This document shows positions 43,658-53,536 of a DNA stretch of 64,000 bases, one piece after another. The stretch is taken from the NCBI GenBank assembly GCA_947650365.1, contig OX393549.1, positions 12,592,073 through 12,656,072 of the forward strand, read 5' to 3'. The DNA comes from Chamaelirium japonicum. Its lineage: Eukaryota > Streptophyta > Magnoliopsida > Liliales > Melanthiaceae. Position 1 is the stretch's first letter; the number at the start of each line of letters is the position of its first letter. Made by a program: the position numbers and the translations under genes. The notes beneath the pieces are model-generated. The model searched no databases. It saw only the letters and a list, made by a program, of their open reading frames with translations, and was not told where the DNA came from.

Positions 43658-44392
43658 CAAACCCGAACCCCCCACGACCAAACCCATGTGCATAATTTTT
43701 CGGGGGCCGAGGCGCCTACAGCCCCCCCCTGCACTTCCAGATCTGGCGCCCGGGCACCAGAACATGGCTTGGGCTTAGGTTCTTGTAGGCTTCGAGTGCG
43801 GGCTTCGGCAGGCCAAAGCCATCAAAAATGAGTTTAGATTAAGAGCCAATCTTATACAACAGTTGGTCCACATAAGAGGTTCCCCTCCGACCATTTTCTT
43901 TTAAATTTAGTTTTTTTAAATACCAAAACTACCTATGAGATACTCTCACAACTAATAATCGTCGGGCTTACTGTAGTGGCAATATTGCTACAGTGATTTG
44001 AGTTAGATTTAGGCTTAGGGTTAGGATTCACTGTTAGGGATATATAATTAGGGTTAGGGTTCACTATTAGGGGTAGAGTATTAGGTTTAGTGTTAGGGTT
44101 CACTATTTAGGGTGTAGAATTAGGATTAGGTTTAGGGTTCACTATTATTAGGATATAGAAGCAGGGTTAGGATTTCAAAACACGACAAAAAATGTTTCAA
44201 AATTCTAGAGCCAGATCCGAAGGCTTGTTTCTTGTTGAAGACCATCCTCAGAATTCTTGAGCCAGGGTGATTTGAAGACTCATCTGTACAGGTTTGCTGG
44301 TCTAGGAAGGGAGGCTCTTTCTTTTGCTATTGAGAGGATAAAGCTCTAGGACTCGAGATTGGCTGGTGCTAACAGAACTTAAGAGGGCCTAA
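43658..44392. other. right flank of the Tat element, mostly unassigned
   Basis: Continues the pre-insertion sequence from 13580. Contains the telomere-like degenerate repeat listed separately. No coding seen. Confidence 0.4.
44005..44175. repeat. degenerate tandem repeat with telomere-like TTAGGG
   Basis: About four imperfect copies of a 45-50-bp unit containing TTAGGGTTAGGGTTCACTA, then TTAGGG and ATAGAATTAGG. The plant telomere unit is TTTAGGG. The longer period and the constant TTCACTA show this is a minisatellite rather than a true telomere tract. Confidence 0.7.
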
Positions 44393-44735
44393 GAGCATCT
44401 CCAATGGCCTCTCTTGAGATGTTCGCTTCATCAGATGTGGCGATAAATCCGTTGTCCATCCCTCCAATGGCCTCACTGAAGCCTCGTCAGATCTGTAAAA
44501 GGGGTCCGATGCTCGCCCGATTTCTTGGCTGGCTAGGGAATCGCTAGTGGGTACAAATAAGGTCTGTTGCAATAAAGGCCATCAGATTAAGTGAAAATGA
44601 ACCGTTAGATAAAATCTCTTGTGTTAGTCAAAATCAAAACCGTTCGGAATTATTATATTGCAGGGAGTGGGTAAAGAGGCCATTAGAGTAGAACCAAAAC
44701 CCACTTCAAATCTAGATTTGTCATTGGAGATGCTC
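44393..44735. mobile_element. Tourist-like (PIF/Harbinger) MITE
   Basis: Perfect 14-bp terminal inverted repeats, GAGCATCTCCAATG and its complement, flanked on both sides by TAA (44390-44392 and 44736-44738). The 343-bp size, GAGCATCTCCAA terminus and TAA/TTA duplication fit Tourist MITEs. No coding. Confidence 0.85.
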
Positions 44736-44883
44736 TAAGCACTACCTCTGGTTCCTGTTGGATGGAGATAGTGCTTGCTAGTAGGAGATTCTCTCTCAAG
44801 GATTTTCTAGGGTGGATTGTTCCTTTTGGAGAGCCCAAGCCCTTCTAGTCCCTCATAGTTCTTGCCGATAGAAGTACAAGGAG

Positions 44884-45763
44884 GGCTCAAGCCCTTCTAG
44901 TTCCTCATGGAGGAGAGATACTCCAATGGAGATTGAAGATCTAGTTCCCACCCTACGCTAGGGTTTTGAGGATCTCCCCTCTGGCCTTCTCGGACGCCAC
45001 CAGTGGCTCCGGGGAGGCCGGAAGATCAGGTTAGATGACTACTCAGGGTTCGGATCTGCCCCCTCCCCCCCCCTTCCGTCCTCCTATACATAGGATGTCC
45101 CCTTCGGCTTGGTAATTTTGTGTTAGGGTGGTACGGAGGTGTGAGGCTTCCCCCTGCTTGGATCGACGCACTCCTGTCACGGATCGAGGGTTTCCGACCG
45201 ATTTGCTAGAGGAGTGGAGGTGCTGGACACCGGCTGGAGGTTCATCCTGGGGTTTTTCCAGCCCTCTTCTTAACTCGGGAGTGGTACCTTGCAGGTCGTG
45301 GCGGAGGCGACGGGTTCGTGTTAGATCGGGAAAGTGGAGCGGCTCTTCATCTTTTTCTTCACCTGGCTGATGGGGTGGATCTCTCCGGTGGCTACAGAGT
45401 TGGAGATTGCTTGTTTTTTGGTGTATCTTTGGCGGATATTCAGTGTGCGCGTTGGATCTGGCGGTGGTTCCGTCGGGTCGGGGGTGCTTCGTGTATTTTC
45501 TTTGTTTTTCTTTTCCACCGCCGGTGTTCGGCGAGGTAGATGTTGATGTGGTGGCGCTTGGGTCCCTTTTCCACCGGAGTGGCGTGGTTGGCTATCTCGC
45601 CGTGTGACGATGGTCTCGCTGGATGATTGTGGTTCCGTTGTGTGGCGGTCCGTGTGCTTGCGCCGGGCTGTGGCACCTCTCAGAGATCAGTTGATCTCCC
45701 CCTTTCGAACTACAAAAAAAAAAAAAAAATCAGTGAAGGGCCCAAGGCCTTCTAGCTCCTCAT
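44884..45763. mobile_element. possible retroposed segment with poly-A tail
   Basis: A run of 16 A at about 45714-45729 follows GGTGG-rich DNA with a TTCGAACTAC end. AGGGCTCAAGCCCTTCTAG with TTCCTCAT (44883-44909) and AGGGCCCAAGGCCTTCTAG with CTCCTCAT (45737-45763) flank the segment as direct repeats with four differences. This is the layout of a LINE-mobilised insertion on the + strand. A third copy of the flanking motif at about 44826 weakens the case, since it shows local duplication. The roughly 800-bp body has no recognisable domain. Confidence 0.4.
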
Positions 45764-45876
45764 TGTGGGATCCTGCTGCTCTGCAGGGAGGGAGGTAGAG
45801 TTTTGTTTGTTACTCTCTAAAGTTAGCTTTGGCTCTTGAGACGTACCACCTACTCCCTCTTGGTTTTGCTTTTTAT

Positions 45877-46767
<891 letters not shown>

Positions 46768-47002
46768 GGGGGTGTTTGGTATGCGGAACAACTGTTCCGC
46801 TTAAGCCTCATCCGGAAGAGGTGTTTCGGTCAATGACTATTTCCAGTGTAATTTGTTGGTTCTGCACGCGTCTCGATTGGCAGAGAAACATACAGAGCGA
46901 TAAATTATCGTTCCCAACTTTTCATTCCAGTGGAATAGAAATCGCTCGGTTGGCACGAAATCGCACGGAACTGGCAGTTCCGGAATGGTACCAAACTCCC
47001 CC
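46768..47002. mobile_element. MITE with GGGGGTGTTTGGTA ends
   Basis: The left end GGGGGTGTTTGGTATG pairs with the right end TACCAAACTCCCCC (one mismatch in 14). TAA follows on the right and CAA precedes on the left, so the duplication is imperfect. The GGGGGTGTTTGG terminus is typical of plant Harbinger/Tourist or hAT-like MITEs. 235 bp, non-coding. Confidence 0.7.
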
Positions 47003-47445
47003 TAAGTTAAGTGCGTGATGTGAATGATATAAGTGCTTCGAGCATCGAACAAAGTGTGTGCAAGTGAATGCATACTAGGGATTAAGATGCAATATGAGAT
47101 ATGGAGTCTAACCAAAGGCAATCTAAGATCTCTAGGTCACATTACCTCATTCTTTATAAGTGATGAAGTTTGGCTTGTTACTGAGGTTGAGCAATTTCAA
47201 TCTGGGGCTCTCATCTAAATCTTTCATCCGTAGCTTCACCAAAGGAACTTTCTTGACTAGCCTTCCGACTCGGACACTCACACAAAGTTCTTCGCTTCAA
47301 GACCATCGCCCTGGCTTCAAACTCCACTCTTCGAGTCCACCCATCTCATCCTGCCATCGTTCAGTCGACAACCCCATCAGAGTGGAGATCCAGAGCATCT
47401 GATGTTGGTCGAAGCACCACCGATTGATCTGGCTACCGCATACAA
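47003..47445. other. unassigned DNA
   Basis: Short open frames only; nothing recognisable. Lies between a MITE and a TRIM. Confidence 0.35.
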
Positions 47446-47734
47446 TGCTGGAGTTTAGTCCCACATCGGCTAGCAGGTTGAGCAGTGTTGTCTTCATATA
47501 CCCTCTGTGGATCACCTCTTATGACCCAGGTTTTGGGGTGTGAGGGTATCAAACATGGTATCTGAGTAGGTTTGACCTATGCCCGTTAACCGTAGTGGGA
47601 GCCTACCCGCATGACAAGGAACGAACAAAACCGGCCTGCACCTAAGGGAGAGTGTTGAAGTTTAGTCACATATCGGCTAGCGGGCTGTGCAGTGTTGTCT
47701 TGGAGTCATTTCTAAGCCACCAACGAGTCAAACA
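47446..47734 (+). mobile_element. TRIM (miniature LTR retrotransposon)
   Basis: The 5' LTR (47446-47555) runs from TGCTGGAGTTTAGTCCC to GGGTATCAAACA. TGGTATCTGAGTAGG follows at once, a slightly mutated tRNA-Met primer site. A ~97-bp internal part ends with CCTAAGGGAGAG, the polypurine tract. The 3' LTR (47653-47734) starts TGTTGAAGTTTAGTC and matches for about 45 bp (ATCGGCTAGCGGG, CAGTGTTGTCTT), then diverges, ending CAAACA. AGTCCCACATCGGCTAG is a wording often seen in plant TRIM LTRs. No coding and no clear duplication. Confidence 0.82.
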
Positions 47735-49186
47735 CCTCACCAAATCCGGGCCTCGTTTCAACAAGACCACAAATCAGATTTCCCCATGAGGAGAAATAGC
47801 AGGTTTCTTTGTCAACTTCGGTAGGAGTGGAGGTCAGAAAGTAACGTTAAAACCAAAGTGGGTCAGTTTGATCAATACATGGTGGTTAGAGCATCTCCAA
47901 TCTCCAATCTCCAATCTCCAAGGGACTCCTCAAGGCACTCCCTATTATAGGGAGTCGTTTGGGCTCAACAAAAATAGGGAGCCACCCTTTAAACAATCTC
48001 AAAGGGAATGTTCTTTCCTCAGATCAAAAAAGTGGACGGACGTGATACATCAACACCTTTTGACAAAAACATAATATACGTATGAGAATTCGGGTTCAGA
48101 CAAGGCAAAAAGCGAACCGGTTCCGCTGTTTCGGCATAAAATATTAAAAAAATCTAATTTAAAGAAAAAAGAAATAAGAATTTAGGACCTGAGTCTTCTA
48201 TTCTGGACCAAATAATTACTAACTACATATATGCCCTTCAAACTAATAGAACAATATGAACCAAATTCAAATTAGACCCTAATCAAGTTCGAACTAGACC
48301 CGATTCAGAATCATAATGCAGGTTCAGGGGCTCAGATCGGCCAAAATCCAAACCGGCTTGGGCGAACCGGTTCGGGCTTGAACGAAAACTCCTTGAATGT
48401 GATTCTCAAACACTTCTTACGGTAAGAAAGATAAATTTCCAAGATGAACATCAAGTTTCTCGAAAGATTTATTCAGTTACTCCCTCTTTTTTATCAATAA
48501 ACCGATAGGGGTCAAGACCGAATCCCGACAGTAGAAGAATTACAAAAAAAAGAAGAGATTTATTCGTTCTTTAGATCTGTGACTATGGGCACCCATAATA
48601 TCCTGCGGTACACGAGACTTACCAGAATTAATAGGCCGAACATACGGTGCCACCACACTTTCAGCATACTAATACCGGTGTATGAGCTGCTTGTACGCTT
48701 CATTATTCTTTCCATAGTAGTCGATCTCTGCCTTCAATACAAAAATATTGACGAGTAAATATTTAATCTTTGTTTCTTCGAGAAACAAAGAAGTTGCTCA
48801 GTTTTTGAGAACATAATTTTGTAAAATTTGCAACAAAGTTGGGCAGGATTTGACATGGTTTCAGTATGCTTCGAGCAACTAAGATTAGATATTGGGAGAG
48901 CGGCCTTCCATTTAATTACTAAGATGCTTGGACAAAGGACAGATATTTATACAGTTCTGTAGCTAAAATGTCTTGACAACTCATTCAAAAACAATTTAGT
49001 CTGGATGAGAAACAAATTAGTATGGATGAGAAACAAATTATTGCATGTAAGTTTATGACTTCCATCTCTCATTGCCACGTGGTGTGTATGCCATGGTGAT
49101 GCACCATTGGTGGGTTTCTCATTTGGCTTAATGGGAAGTATTTGTCGTATTTTCTTAAAAAGCCAAACAAATCTATTTAAATCAAA
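47735..49186. other. unassigned DNA with one MITE-like end
   Basis: At 47887 the sequence TTAGAGCATCTCCAATC begins like the Tourist MITE at 44393 and continues with ATCTCCA repeats, but no matching right end is found. The rest is AT-rich with no recognisable gene. TCAGA at 49187-49191 is the left flank of copy D. Confidence 0.4.
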
Positions 49187-49191
49187 TCAGA

Positions 49192-49330
49192 TGTTAGGAG
49201 ATGACGGCTAGGGTTTGGAGAGAATGGAATGGTTCTCATTGAGGGATTGAAGCCCAATATATATGCACATGTATACACACACAACCTGACCCGACTGTAC
49301 ATAGAACCCGACCCGGTATATATATTAACA
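49192..49330 (-). repeat. 3' LTR of copy D (139 bp)
   Basis: On the minus strand it starts TGTTAATATATATACC and ends CTCCTAACA. Immediately upstream on that strand is the polypurine tract AAGGGGGAG (49331-49341). Confidence 0.92.
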
Positions 49331-49339
49331 CTCCCCCTT

Positions 49340-49641
49340 AAACTCACAGTAGATCATGTACTGAGATATTGCTTATAAAATGACGAAATCTAAAAATCGT
49401 CAGGGGCTTTGTGAGAAAATCAGCAGTCTGCTCTGTCGAGGGAATGAACGGCAAGGAGATGATGTTTGCAAGAAACTTCTGCCGAACATAATGACAGTCA
49501 ACCTCGATGTGTTAGGTCCGTTCATGAAAAACTGGGTTGCTAGCAATTTGAATGACACTCCGGTTGTCACAGAATAGAGGTGTAGCCCCAGAAATCCTGA
49601 ATCCCAAGTCGAGTAGAAGACGTCGAAGCCAGACAAACTCT
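49340..49641 (-). pseudogene. copy D RNase H, 3' part
   Basis: The minus strand reads, with frame changes, a CDN-like region (LYSVTTGVSFKLLAT in frame +1 of the true coding), then HERTKHIEVDCHY-type and ADFLTKP-type wording equal to copy A 4140-4330. The upstream part of the domain lies beyond the nested gypsy element, at 54740. Confidence 0.75.
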
Positions 49642-49646
49642 GTAGT

Positions 49647-50843
49647 TGATGCAGACGAGGCCTACTACGTGCAGATTTTCACAGCTGATCGTGTATTTTC
49701 ATCCCCTCCGGAGATCCAGGAAGCCGATCGTTAATCCGTCTGCATCAGTGGAAAGCTCGTTCGAAGATCTATGACTTTGGTTCTTATTTCATGTCGATCC
49801 GACTGACGGATCTTTAGTTATTTGTCTTTTTATTTCTGGTTTGGGTAGGTGCGAGCCATGTTCGCATCCGGTTCGAGCCACAGATGCCGAACTGACTCAT
49901 TTCTAGGCTTAGGTTTTAGCCGTAGGATCTCCAATCGACTTAAAATCTCAATGGATGAGATTCAATAGGGAGCCAAACCCTACCCGAACCCCCCTCTCAA
50001 CCAACCGGCCCCTCTTTCCTGAGGCAATACCCGCGCGGGCACGCCTTGGGAAGCGTGCCTGCGTCCTCTCTCTCCTCCCGCGCGGACTCTCTATCTCTTT
50101 CTTTCCTTTTGTGTCTTTTGTGTTTCATCGCCTATAAAGCCATCGAACCCTAATTGCAAAGGGACGATGAAATTGAAATTGAAACCCTAGAACGGAGAAG
50201 CGTGTTCGCTTGTTCGAAGTATCCCCCGAAGAATCATCCTTGTTCTAGTCTTCTTCTTCCTCCCGCAAGCTTCTACCTCGTCACCACGCCTTCGTCTACG
50301 ACTTCGCGGAAGATCGACGCGGAGATCCTTCATCTTCAAGATCACATCGTCTCGGCTTCTTCAACCTTTTCTTCTGGACCACGCCCCCTCTTCCGCCCCT
50401 TCATCTGCAACAACGGAATTCCTGTCAGCGACCGGCATTGACCAAAGCACGGTTTGAAACCGTTCCTCAATATTTTCGTGTGATAAACCTTCTTTTCCAA
50501 CCGGCCTTATTGCTGAATTTCCATTAGGGTTTCCTAAATATTTGGTTTTCTGGAGAATCTCATGCATTAGGATTTTATCGTTTAGATCTTTGGTTGTTCT
50601 TGAGACTTTGGCTTGTATTTGAGATTGTGTTAGTTATTATTGCTGGAACTTGTTTATTAGAATCTGAAATTAAGTATTATCTTGTCAGTTTTATTACTTC
50701 TCTAAATTAAATATGTTTGGGTATGATTGAATGATGATACGTGATTATAGTCTTTGCTGAAATTTGATTAAAGGCATGCTGAAATCTGATTTTAATGTTT
50801 TTAATTCAGCACTTGAGTTTATTTAAGCATTCACATCGCATCA
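49647..50843 (+). repeat. 5' LTR of the gag-protease gypsy element
   Basis: Starts TGATGCAGACGAGG and ends CACATCGCATCA. TATAAAG at 50133-50139 is the TATA box, followed by a leader with CCCTAATT and C/T-rich sequence. Confidence 0.94.
50133..50139 (+). promoter_or_regulatory. TATA box of the gypsy 5' LTR
   Basis: CGCCTATAAAGCC is repeated in the 3' LTR at 54024-54030. Placed about 490 bp into the LTR with a ~700-bp R-U5 after it. Confidence 0.65.
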
Positions 50844-50846
50844 AGT

Positions 50847-50860
50847 TGGTATCAGAGCGC
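50847..50860 (+). other. primer-binding site, tRNA-Met type
   Basis: TGGTATCAGAGCGC, three bases after the 5' LTR. Confidence 0.9.
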
Positions 50861-51067
50861 ACTAGTCGTCGCGTTCTTACGCAACGGCCGGTCCTTTTGC
50901 ATCATACGCATCATTGTGTGCTTGCTGATTTTTTTTTTATTTTCCTTCTTTTCATTTTAGTTAGTGTCTTGCATTAATTAGGAAACTAGCATCGCGTGAG
51001 CGCATCCATATTAGGGTCACCCTTTTCTTTCTAAGGTGAATCGATAGCATCTTCTAGAGAATCTAGA

Positions 51068-52057
51068 ATGGCGGGACCTTCCCCACCCTGTACTTGGCAA
51101 GATGCCTTCACAAGGCAACAAGCACACATGGATAGGCTTCAAACCCAGATCGAAACCTTGACCTTGGCCTTCACCAATTCCCAAAATCCACCCCGACCCC
51201 ATCGAGAGCACAGGACTAGAGCGTCTCCAGAGCGTAGTGATTTAGATCTCGAGTCAGGAGGTGATAGTGTCAGTTCCTCTGACGGGTCGGATAGGCGAAG
51301 TAGAAGGACTCATAGGAAAACGAAATCCCATTGGAGCTGGGATCAGAGTATTAAAATCGAAATTCTTGAGTTCGAAGGCAGGATGGATCCTGAAGAGTTC
51401 CTAGAGTGGGCCGAGAGAATCGACCAATACTTTGAGTGGAAGGAAATCCCCCGCGACAAACAAGTCAAGTTTGTTAGTCTCAAACTGAAAAGTCATGCAC
51501 TAATCTGGTGGAAACAGTTGCAGACCACTAGGGGTAGGAAAGGAAAAGATAAGATTTCCACTTGGACACACATGAGGGGAAAAATGCAACAGAAGTTCCT
51601 CCCGTCTGATTTCAAACAGAATGTGTTCCAAAAGTTCCAAAACCTGCGACAAGAGCACAAATCGGTGGACGATTACACCAATGAGTTCTACAAGCTCCAA
51701 GCTCGCAATGATCTGCATGAAGATGAAGAGCAGAGCGTCGCTAGGTACGTCAACGGTCTTAAACCTTCAATTCAAGAGGTGGTATCCCTTCATGACTTGT
51801 ATCAGGTCAGCTATGCACACCGTCGGGCTAAGAAAGTCGAGTCTCACCACTCCCGATCTGCGTCCCGACGTTATGACAACACTAGGGCACCATCCGGATC
51901 TGTTAGTAGACCATTCCCTGGACCTCCCCCTGTAGCTGGTACAGTTCCTGCACCCACTGAAAAGGGTAAAGGAGTTTTAGGACCTAACCCGAGCCAGATA
52001 AAGTGCTTCAAATGCAACCAGCCGGATCACAAGTCAGCCGATTGTCCTCGACGTTAA
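51068..52057 (+). CDS. Ty3/gypsy Gag (nucleocapsid/capsid) protein
   Basis: An intact 329-residue frame starting MAGPSPPCTWQDAF. A Gln-rich N-terminal helix (about 15-40) and an acidic Ser-rich segment (about 50-75) come first. The retrotransposon gag domain follows: FEGRMDPEEFLEWAERIDQY near 103-122, KLKSHALIWWKQLQ near 140, MQQKFLPSDFKQNVFQKFQ near 174, then VDDYTNEFYKL. The zinc knuckle CFKCNQPDHKSADC is at residues 313-326, close to the end. Gag packages element RNA into virus-like particles. The frame stops at TAA 52055-52057 and continues in the same frame as protease, so the stop is either a later mutation or a gag/pro separator. The start is the first Met after the primer site in this frame. 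Confidence 0.92.
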   Translation: MAGPSPPCTWQDAFTRQQAHMDRLQTQIETLTLAFTNSQNPPRPHREHRTRASPERSDLDLESGGDSVSSSDGSDRRSRRTHRKTKSHWSWDQSIKIEILEFEGRMDPEEFLEWAERIDQYFEWKEIPRDKQVKFVSLKLKSHALIWWKQLQTTRGRKGKDKISTWTHMRGKMQQKFLPSDFKQNVFQKFQNLRQEHKSVDDYTNEFYKLQARNDLHEDEEQSVARYVNGLKPSIQEVVSLHDLYQVSYAHRRAKKVESHHSRSASRRYDNTRAPSGSVSRPFPGPPPVAGTVPAPTEKGKGVLGPNPSQIKCFKCNQPDHKSADCPRR

Positions 52058-53008
52058 TTCCACCCACAGATAAATCTTGCGGATAATGAAGAGGATAGTC
52101 ATGAGTCTGAAGGCGAAAACTTCAATGAGTTAGTCTTGGAGGGAGATGATGTGACTGCGCCACTGTTAGTTATTCACCAGTCTCCATCACCCCAAGCACC
52201 TAAAGCGTTACTTCCCCACGAACTCTGTGGAGGACCCCCAAAGCCACACTGCAAGAACCAGAGGTTCGAGCTGTTCCGAACCGTCTGCAATGTCAATGGC
52301 ATGGATTTTTGTGTCTTGATAGATGGAGGTTGCACCACCAATTTAATCAATGAAAGGGTAGTTAGGAGCAAGAAATGGAAAGTCAAACCATTGGCTCACC
52401 CTTACAAAACATCGTGGCTAGACAACACCACAAGCCAACTAGTGACTCATTGTTGTTTGGCAAAGTTGTCGATTGGACTGCAATATCAAGATGAGGTTTG
52501 GTGCGATGTTCTTCCTTTAGAAGTTGCTGATATTATCCTAGGGCGTCCATGGCAGTTTGACCGAGATGCACAACATCACGGCCGAGCCAACACCTATACT
52601 TTCCTTAAGGACGACATCAACGTCACCTTATGGCCCACATGTTTTAGGAGACACCGTTTCCACGCACCTCAAGCTCTTCTGAATCAGAGCCATCCCATAC
52701 CACCATTCACTGATAATCTAGTAGGGTGTTCATCTGATTCACTAACAATTGAGAAGGGATTAGACAACATATTGCATTCCATTGCATGCACATCGCATTT
52801 AGAGTCCGTAGGCATCCATGACACTCACATTCATCATTTGCCTGACATCTATACATTCATAGACCAATCATATGTGCATCCATATCATCATCCAAGTGTT
52901 GAATTAAGCACTAAAGAAGATTTTGCCATGTTTGATCACTTTTCGATGCAGGGTACTTATGAGCCATGCTTTCAGCTTTCAAAAAGACCGTCATTTTTAC
53001 TTTTTTGA
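52058..53008 (+). CDS. Ty3/gypsy protease domain, same frame as gag
   Basis: There is no ATG near the start; it follows the gag stop in frame. An acidic linker (EDSHESEGENFNEL) precedes the aspartic protease region. FCVLIDGGCTTNLI carries the active-site Asp at 52322-52324 in the DGG form common in plant Ty3/gypsy elements. WCDVLPLEVADIILGRPWQFD is the second conserved block, then HGRANTYTFLKDD. The RT that normally follows is missing; instead there are about 130 residues of unassigned His-rich sequence before a TGA at 53006. It is expressed only if the gag stop is read through, or it is a dead remnant. Confidence 0.75.
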   Translation, partial: FHPQINLADNEEDSHESEGENFNELVLEGDDVTAPLLVIHQSPSPQAPKALLPHELCGGPPKPHCKNQRFELFRTVCNVNGMDFCVLIDGGCTTNLINERVVRSKKWKVKPLAHPYKTSWLDNTTSQLVTHCCLAKLSIGLQYQDEVWCDVLPLEVADIILGRPWQFDRDAQHHGRANTYTFLKDDINVTLWPTCFRRHRFHAPQALLNQSHPIPPFTDNLVGCSSDSLTIEKGLDNILHSIACTSHLESVGIHDTHIHHLPDIYTFIDQSYVHPYHHPSVELSTKEDFAMFDHFSMQGTYEPCFQLSKRPSFLLF

Positions 53009-53077
53009 AGTCATAACAAGTGGCTTGATAAATCATTTAATTTCTTATTTTATTCACTGCATCCAGACAATGATGGC

Positions 53078-53524
53078 ATGACATATCTTCCTAGTCTAGA
53101 ATACACTTATTTTGCCATGTGCGCAGGCCACTTTGAGCAACACATATTGCACTCGCACCCCATGGCCTTTCAAAAAAACCATTGCTTATTGCGCAAACCG
53201 ATGACCCGCAACACATTATGCTCCCGCGGCCTTTCCTTTCATATGTCATTTGAATTTCAAGTCAACTTATCTCCCTATTATCACATGAAATTATCTGGGT
53301 ATCATGACGATCTTACCGTGCCACGGAGGATGTTGGTTTTGGCTTTCAGGTCTTCGCTTGGCGTTGATGGGCAGGGGATGCCAGATGCAGATGCATACTT
53401 GAGGCTGATTACTTGGCCACCGGACCTGGGAGAGCAGTTCATGCAGATGCAGAGGTTGCGGCTACTTCCAGGAGAACCCCCACCGGATCCAGGACCTTGC
53501 TCGACAGGAGTCGAGTTCTTTTGA
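53078..53524 (+). pseudogene. 3' tail frame of the gypsy element
   Basis: A 148-residue frame in phase with gag and protease, separated from protease by the TGA at 53006-53008. It has no recognisable domain. The end (LLPGEPPPDPGPCSTGVEFF) sits directly before the polypurine tract, where gypsy polyproteins normally finish, so this is probably what remained after internal loss of RT-RNase H-integrase. Confidence 0.45.
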
Positions 53525-53536
53525 GTCCGGGGGACT
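53523..53536 (+). other. polypurine tract of the gypsy element
   Basis: GAGTCCGGGGGACT precedes the 3' LTR start TGATGCAGATG. Confidence 0.7.

Noticed and set aside
44005-44175. True interstitial telomere tract
   Set aside because: Units are TTAGGG mixed with other sequence at a 45-50-bp period, not continuous TTTAGGG.
51068-52057. An endogenous pararetrovirus or virus insertion
   Set aside because: LTRs, tRNA-Met primer site, polypurine tract and 5-bp duplication identify an ordinary Ty3/gypsy retrotransposon; no movement or coat protein motif is present.
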